NCBI GenBank assembly: GCA_947044405.1
Contig: CAMRHE010000508.1
Span: forward strand, 946,001 to 1,010,000
DNA length: 64,000 nt
From: Leptodactylus fallax
Lineage: Eukaryota; Chordata; Amphibia; Anura; Leptodactylidae
Direction: 5' to 3'
Positions 58,011 through 64,000 of this stretch are shown piece after piece (positions within the stretch are counted from its first letter, which is position 1; every line of letters starts with the position of its first letter). The position numbers were made by a program, and so were the translations under genes. The notes under the pieces are model-generated. The model ran no database searches. It was not told the origin of the DNA and saw only the letters and a list, made by a program, of their open reading frames with translations.

Positions 58011-58187
58011 TGCTAGATTCACATCTGTGCTGGGCTCTGCTGGGGGGCCCGAACACTGGGGAGCCAGACCGCTCTGAGACCACTGACTACAAATGGGTCT
58101 GCCATTTTCATACTGAAAGCTGCGTGCAGGACTTTGCTCTCCGCAGATGTCAGGTGGTTTCTGCGGCGCAGATGTGAACCTAGCCTT
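58011..58187. mobile_element. MITE-like element related to 9348-9602
   Basis: The left end tgctagattcacatctgtgc and the right end gcgcagatgtgaacctagcc form an imperfect inverted pair enclosing noncoding sequence. Ends resemble those of the element at 9348-9602 (ctaggttcaca core). Confidence 0.65.
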
Positions 58188-61100
58188 ATAACACAGGCAC
58201 CAAATACGGCACTGTGACTTGTGTGGTGCACCCGGATGCCTATTATAGCGAGGTATTATAGATGGCCGTCATTGGACGTTATACGGCATACACTGAATGA
58301 TGGCTATGGACACATAACCGAGTGTGCCGTCTGAGAGGGGTTCTGATGGTTATGGAGCATGTCCTATCTAGCTCTATGAACACAGAACCGAACCCCTTCT
58401 CCCCCATTGAAATCAATGTAGCACGGAGTCCAATGTAGGCACTCCCACATCTGTGATCCTTGCCATATTGGACCAGCTCCTTCATTCTACTATGACATTT
58501 CCGGGATGTCCTTCCGATCATTGCTCCGTCTGTTTTCTCTATAAACCAGGGTCATGTAAAGGTTTACAGCAAGTGCAAAACACCTGCAAAGCGCAAGGAA
58601 ATGGGGCATTGTAGTGGGCCAGTAATACACGTAACAGCCCAACCATAAATAGACCTGTGTCCTCCGGGGATCCTGGAAAACATCCCTAATGTGCCACAGT
58701 ATGGCCGCCGGTGACCTGTGCCACAGCACTACAACCTCTAGTATCCCCTGACAGTTGTACACATCATACCGCAGCTCATATCTCTCATGTGCCACATGGC
58801 CACCTTTAGCCCAATCCTCCCACGTGACCCAGGATGCGGCACGCCACGCAGGACGGGGCAATGGCATCATACAAGGGGCAATATCCTTATGAAACGTGTT
58901 GCTATTCCACCTCTAAACATGGAGGCAATAAACACTTATCACAGCATTCAGTATCAGCGGGTCAGGGTTTAAAAGTTTGCAAAGTCAAGTCGTCTATCTC
59001 CCCCTCCCCGCCCTCGCCGCGATGTAGCGGCCGCAGCCTTGCCTTTCACCCTCGTCCTATCTGTTCCTGCAGACACATAAAATCCAGTTCACGCAGGGTG
59101 CAAGGAGGCCAGGGAGAGTTCAGGGTGATATGTACAGGGCTCTAATTGGACTCCTTCCTATGGGGGAAACTTAATAATGCCTTCTGCGGCCCTGCGTCCT
59201 CTCACCATTTCCTGATGGATGCAAATTCCCTCAACCCCAGGAAAACACACGGAGGGGACTGGAGATATCGGCGGGGAGATCTATGCACCAGAAACACAAA
59301 AAAACTATTAAAAAGCGCCTGACCTCTGCTAGAGGAGACGTGCACGGACAGCAAACACGTCTTACATGGGAGCTGCTCCATTCCTGGCAGGGAAGTCATT
59401 ATGAGGAGAGCCCTGCAGCCACTATAGGGTTAAATCCGGCAGCTCTGACATGTGATATGTACATATCATAACAATTGAGGACCCAGGGCACGGTGATAAG
59501 AGGGGTGGGGGTAATATTGGGCTGTACGGTACATGACCCTCCAATCAGAGCCGAGCACAGGTTAGATACTTGGCAGGTAACCTGATAGTGAGCTGGGCCG
59601 CCCCCGCTGCACCTGTGTGCGGGTCAGGCAGGGTGTCAGAGGACGGGCAGGGTTCAGGGCGACACCTCGCAGCAGGTTAATTATAACTCTCTACATAAAC
59701 ACAGCACCGCCAAACAGCCACGTGGAGAGGGCAGACACGGGCGGCCGCAGCATGGGGACATGGAGAGTTCAGACCCAAATCTATCTGATACCAGGGGTGA
59801 GAGGCAAATATATAGGAAACATAACAGCCCGAATACAAGAATCCGATCTATCAGTACAACACAGAGAAAACTACACAGATAGAAATATGACATACATATG
59901 AAAGACACCAGACACACAGCAGATAGATGGATAATAAGTTGCAAGCTACAGATTTCTCCACCGCCCACCATAATGCCATGAACAGCTGGCGGCAGCCATT
60001 GTGGTTCTCCATCCCTGTGTTACACAGCGCCCCCTGTGGCATCACGAACCTTCTGGGTGACTTATGTGCTTATAGTGGACAGGTGCGTACATGCATGGCC
60101 GAGTTGTGTGACCCCGGACCCTCCAGGCTGGAGGACTGCCCAGGTCTTATCACCTTGTGCACACCCGCTTCCTCCCAGTAAACACACACGGGGTGAATTA
60201 TCTGCAGCTGTCAGGAGCTGACACGTCCCAGTCACGGCTCCTACACAATGGTGACTTTGTCACACGGATTACGTTCACCTATCCACCCACATCACAGCCA
60301 GGAGCAGAACACGACGGGTCTACTACATAGAGAACTCCACCATGACCCAAAATGTCTGACAATCATTAGTCACAATCTAGTCAAAATCCCAGTGGTCGGT
60401 GGTGCCCAGGGAGCGGATCACATCCCCCCTGTAACAGGTAAGTGGTAACACAATGCCAGGGCTCGTGCTCCGCCGCGGTCTTGTGAATTTTTCATCAGCA
60501 AGCCATTAGAGGTAAAGAGTGTTGTCATCGGCCTGGACGAGCCTCCGGTGTCCTCGGGGATAATGTCATGGTGCGGAGGGACAAGGTCAACAGGTCGGGC
60601 CGACCTTCACACATGGGTAACTCTAGTGTCAACTAAACCTCATCCTACCTACCGCAGTAGTGTTCGTCCTTCTCATTCTCCCTACCTAGCCAACCAGAAC
60701 CCTGCGGTGGTCAAGACCCTCAGAACATGTGTCTACAGATAGCCTCCTCCTCCAACTGAAGGGGTCTCCAACCTGGCTATTGTGGGATAGCTCATCAGTA
60801 TCAGATTGGTCGGGGTATGACAACTGTACTGCACAGCGATCAGCAGTGGGAAGACGTATACATGGTATACAAGCACACCTATATTAGCAAATACCGCCCA
60901 CCCTTACTGTCTATAGATAATGTGTATGTTCACAGCAGCACAGAGTACTTTAGGAGGGGAACCAGACTGAGCCAGACAGCAGAAGGTCATGTGAATACGT
61001 GTTATGTGACATGAAGTAACACAAGGTATCGTGACAGGGGGCAGGACGCTGATAGAATCTGCACCTACAATGTCTCCAGGACTGGTGCACCATAATAGTT

Positions 61101-62129
61101 GCCCCTAATAGGGGCAGATCTCATACTTTGTCACATGAGAACAAACTATTGATTCCCACATATAAATTACGGCTACATTTTTATTAAACCCCTTCCTGCC
61201 ATATAGACTATTTCTACATTACCACGACATCCATCCCCCTAATATATACGAAACGGCATTTCTGGTTACGGTTTACGATAAACTGGAATAATCGGCAAGT
61301 GGCGCGGACGCGTTGTTTAATCTCGCTCCTTCCTCTCGTCAGGTCACACTAGTGACATAAATCGTGGGGAGGGGAGGTTTACAACGCGGCTCCTAATTCT
61401 GAGCGCTGGGATCCTGTGCTCTGCCCATGCATTAATGTCCAGGGTGCAGAACTGTCTGTCAGGTCTCTGAGGTGTCGCTGCAATGAGGCAGCTCCTTAAC
61501 CCATTAGGAAATGAGGCCGAGACTATATGCCACAGAAGAGGAAAGCTTTCCAACTCTGTAGAAAGTTTATGTAACAGAGCACTTAGCAGCCGCAGTCTTC
61601 TCTGCCACACATTGTACTCAGGTTTCTTTATATCTACTGGTCCCGGACGAACCCCCAAGATAAATGCATTACAAAGCGCTTTTCTGGACAGAACATGTGA
61701 AAGGCCGCGTCACCGTTACAATAACCTAGTAAAATAAGGACTATAAACCTGATGACCTCGAGTAATGTGGCCAAGTGCTGAGCGAAGGAATGAAACGCAC
61801 AAGGCGATGAGAGTCAAGTAAATTACACAACACTTCACTGAACACATGCTCCGATATACACAAACCAGGCCTATTGTTCACAAGCCAATCTCTGAGGGAG
61901 TGGCGGCCACGAGACGGGTTCTCTTTCCCTCTTAAATGTAAATGGATAAAAAAAAAAAAAAAAAGTACAGGAAAATAAAAAGGGGAAGGAGTGGAATATA
62001 GCAGATTGGCATATTGCAAAAGGTCAAGAGAGGGAGTCTGCTCCACATAAGCACAACTGGGTAGCGTTATCTCTCTAGACCCATTAGTGAGACAGCTCAG
62101 CTTCACACCAGCTTTATTCCGACATCGAA
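58188..62129. other. Mostly unique intronic sequence, no exon seen
   Basis: About 4 kb of mixed composition. Open frames at 58490-58870 (126 codons, minus), 58834-59145, 59617-59971 and 61344-61737 have no recognisable domain or splice context. A 19-nt A tract lies near 61950. I looked for the exon encoding the ...AFIDLRQ end of the preceding Sec15 exon and did not find it. Confidence 0.4.
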
Positions 62130-62415
62130 CAGATTGGTGATCAGTAGGGGTTCAAGAAGCTTTAAGAGGCTGCAGGACTTCCCTGTGCTGATGATGTCAT
62201 GTTCATTGGTCACAGATCAGTCCCATTCAAGTGAATGGGGCACAGCTGAAAAACCAAGGGCAGCCTCTATGATCTGTACAGCACTGTGCCTGGTAGTCAG
62301 TGAAGGGGCCTCAGTGCTCACTTGAATACTGCGGCCTCTTCAACAAGCTGGTCGGTGGGGGTCCAACACTAGTATCACATATAGAAGACCTATCCTAAGG
62401 ATAGGTCATCAATAT
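62130..62415. repeat. Dispersed-repeat copy with palindromic end
   Basis: Contains cattcaagtgaatggggcac and gcactgtgcctggtagtcag, shared with 27463-27640, and ends with a near-perfect palindrome at 62387-62407 (gacctatcct, one base, aggataggtc). Relatives occur near 7888 and 45390. Confidence 0.7.
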
Positions 62416-62776
62416 ACAGGTGTCAGAAAAAACCATTAATGCCCCATTTTTTATATCGTTGATTTGTTGAAAACATTTCTAGATATCGTGCCTAGAGCTC
62501 CGCAAATATTTTTCCCTTTTCAGCCAGAGGTACTGCCAGAGGTGTCCCATCTCACCGAAAATAAAAGAATCGGGCATGTTGAAATCCTTCCCTTGGCCAA
62601 CATTTGCACTGAGCAGAGTACAGCTGAGTTACACTGTCTCCTTAGGTCCAATTCTTCCGTATGGAAGCGTTGGGAACAGTGCAGAGCAGCACTGCTTGGC
62701 TGTTCTTGTAAGTCCTGCCCTAGGACAGGACAGGAGATGTTATTCCCAACCTGGCAAACATCTCCGCCCTCTAGTG
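62416..62776. other. Sequence upstream of the LINE fragment
   Basis: Open in the same frame as the LINE but without recognisable reverse-transcriptase homology; the LINE junction is near 62777. Confidence 0.4.
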
Positions 62777-63856
62777 AGCCCCGCTATGGACCCACTCCAG
62801 TTTGCTTATCGGCCGGGCATTGGGGTAGATGATGCCATCATCCATCTTCTGCACAGGGCTCTGTCTCACCTGGAGAAACCAGGGAACACAGTGAGAATAA
62901 AGTTATTTGACTTCTCCAGTGCTTTTAACACCATACAGCCCAGGTTATTGAGGGACAAGCTGGGCCTTGCTGGAGTGGACCACCACCTCTCCAACTGGAT
63001 CCTAGACTACCTCACAAATCGACCTCAATACGTGAGAGCCCGAGACTGTGTGTCAGGTACCGTGATCTGTAATACGGGGGCACCTCAGGGTACGGTTCTC
63101 GCCCCTTTCCTCTTCACACTGTACACTGCAGATTTTAGGTGCAACTCATCCAGCTGCTACCTACAGAAGTATTCTGACGACTCTGCAATAGTGGGTCTCA
63201 TCACAGATGATGATGACAGGGAGTACAGAGAACTGAACCAGCATTTTGTGGACTGGTGCCACCGGAACCACCTGAAGATTAACGCAGGGAAGACCAAGGA
63301 GATGGTGGTGGACTTCCGCAAAGGCAGAAGTCCTCCTAAACCAGTGGACATCCTGGGGACGGGCATCGAGATTGTGAACACCTATAAGTACCTGGGTTTG
63401 CTCCTTAATAATAAGCTGGACTGGGCAGATCATATGGAGGCCCTGTACAGGAAGGGTCACAGCAGGCTCTACCTGCTTAGGAAGCTGAGAGCCTTTGGAA
63501 TCCGGGGGGCACTTCTTAGAACTTTCTTCAACTCGGTAGTGGCATCAGCCATCTTCTTTGGAGTGGCCTGCTGGGGGAGCAGTATATCAACCAGGGACAG
63601 AAATAAACTTGACAAGCTGATTAGAAGGGCCAGCTCTGTCCTGGGGAGCCCACTGGACCCAGTGCAGGTGGTGGATGACAGAAGGATACTGTCCGTGGTG
63701 AGCTCCATGCAGAAGAAGAAGTCCCATCCCATGCATGAGACTGTGATCGCGCTGAGCAGTACTGTCAGTGACCGACTGCTCCACCCTAGGTGTGAGAAGG
63801 AGCGCAATCGGAAGTCTTTCCTCCCCACCGCGGTTAGGCTGTACAACCAACACTGA
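62777..63856 (+). CDS. LINE ORF2 fragment, reverse transcriptase
   Basis: Encodes part of a non-LTR retrotransposon polymerase that would copy LINE RNA at a nicked target site. Homology starts at MDPLQFAYRPG. RT motif A is FDFSSAFNTI (codons at about 62906-62935), the conserved GAPQGTVLAPFLFTLY block follows at about 63077, and motif C is YSDDSA (63170-63187), with Ser in the place of the commoner Ala of YADD. Downstream are INAGKTKEMVVDF, YKYLGLLLNNKLDW, ASSVLGSPLDP and the C-terminal HPRCEKERNR, FLPTAVRLYN before the stop at 63854-63856. The frame is uninterrupted for about 360 codons, so the insertion is fairly young. The endonuclease and first RT motifs are missing, so it is inactive. The CR1/L2 clade label is from memory of motif style. 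Confidence 0.9.
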   Translation, partial: SPAMDPLQFAYRPGIGVDDAIIHLLHRALSHLEKPGNTVRIKLFDFSSAFNTIQPRLLRDKLGLAGVDHHLSNWILDYLTNRPQYVRARDCVSGTVICNTGAPQGTVLAPFLFTLYTADFRCNSSSCYLQKYSDDSAIVGLITDDDDREYRELNQHFVDWCHRNHLKINAGKTKEMVVDFRKGRSPPKPVDILGTGIEIVNTYKYLGLLLNNKLDWADHMEALYRKGHSRLYLLRKLRAFGIRGALLRTFFNSVVASAIFFGVACWGSSISTRDRNKLDKLIRRASSVLGSPLDPVQVVDDRRILSVVSSMQKKKSHPMHETVIALSSTVSDRLLHPRCEKERNRKSFLPTAVRLYNQH

Positions 63857-64000
63857 CCTAAGCGGAGATCATTACATACAGAGAACTGAAATATCTCTCT
63901 GCCTACTAAATCCCCCCCCCCTCTGCTACGCCCTATCTGTCTGTCTGCTATCAATGTAATGCCTCTCACCTTGGAACATTCCTGTACATGTTGTATTTGT
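62777..64000 (+). mobile_element. 5'-truncated CR1/L2-type LINE
   Basis: Reverse-transcriptase half of ORF2 plus part of the 3' UTR, which contains a C tract at about 63912-63921 and runs off the window edge. No endonuclease or ORF1 sequence lies upstream, the usual result of incomplete reverse transcription. The insertion lies in the presumed EXOC6B intron, opposite to the gene's orientation. Confidence 0.9.

Noticed and set aside
58490..58870. 126-codon minus-strand frame
   Set aside because: No recognisable family, no paired splice sites, no repeat of codon-like periodicity; treated as chance.
62464..62832. 122-codon plus-strand frame overlapping the LINE start
   Set aside because: It is out of frame with the reverse transcriptase and has no recognisable content.
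1..64000. tRNA, rRNA and snRNA genes
   Set aside because: No segment with the required conserved boxes or foldings was recognised on either strand; a dedicated scan would be needed to exclude decayed copies.

Overview
The window looks like vertebrate nuclear DNA, most likely from an anuran amphibian. It has two spliced exons of a conserved vertebrate gene, decayed Tc1-type and hAT-type DNA transposons, a CR1/L2-type LINE, many short terminal-inverted-repeat elements, and an unusually heavy load of minisatellites. The frog assignment is inference: I recognise several dispersed-repeat ends by memory as common in frog genomes, and no sequence here proves it. There are no bacterial operons, rRNA, tRNA or CRISPR arrays.

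The only host gene I can support is on the minus strand: the last two coding exons of the exocyst subunit EXOC6B (Sec15B). The penultimate exon is 30755-30867 and the terminal coding exon with its stop codon is 26600-26726. Splice sites and reading phase match across a 4,028-bp intron (26727-30754). Sequence below 26600 is therefore 3' UTR followed by 3' flanking DNA. Sequence from 30868 to the right edge is probably one very long upstream intron, since I found no earlier Sec15 exon there.

Layout: 1-450 minisatellite; 546-1450 Tc1 remnant; 2501-3478 32-bp array; 5500-6200 possible LTR or promoter-like block; 6770-7625 and 10356-12060 Tc1 fragments; 12073-12677 22-bp array; 13714-14790 49-bp array; 15528-18260 hAT-type elements; 19168-19700 and 22708-23362 local duplications; 26600-30867 EXOC6B 3' exons, whose intron holds a long foldback element and a 31-bp purine array; then inside the presumed upstream intron 32548-34379 (40 bp), 36700-38745 (45 bp, higher order), 39690-42190 (35 bp), 42770-43150 (26 bp), 47795-48540 (33 bp), 49960-51670 (53 bp) and 52935-56620 (about 58 bp); and 62777-64000 a 5'-truncated LINE.

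Tandem arrays make up roughly 18 kb of 64 kb by my count. Most long open frames in the window are by-products of these arrays, whose units lack stops in several frames; I rejected them as genes. The observations most worth a second look are the motifs multiplied by the arrays (Pumilio-like elements, splice-site-like signals, GGAATG sites), the origin of the largest array from a LINE 3' tail, and three strong hairpins or foldbacks.
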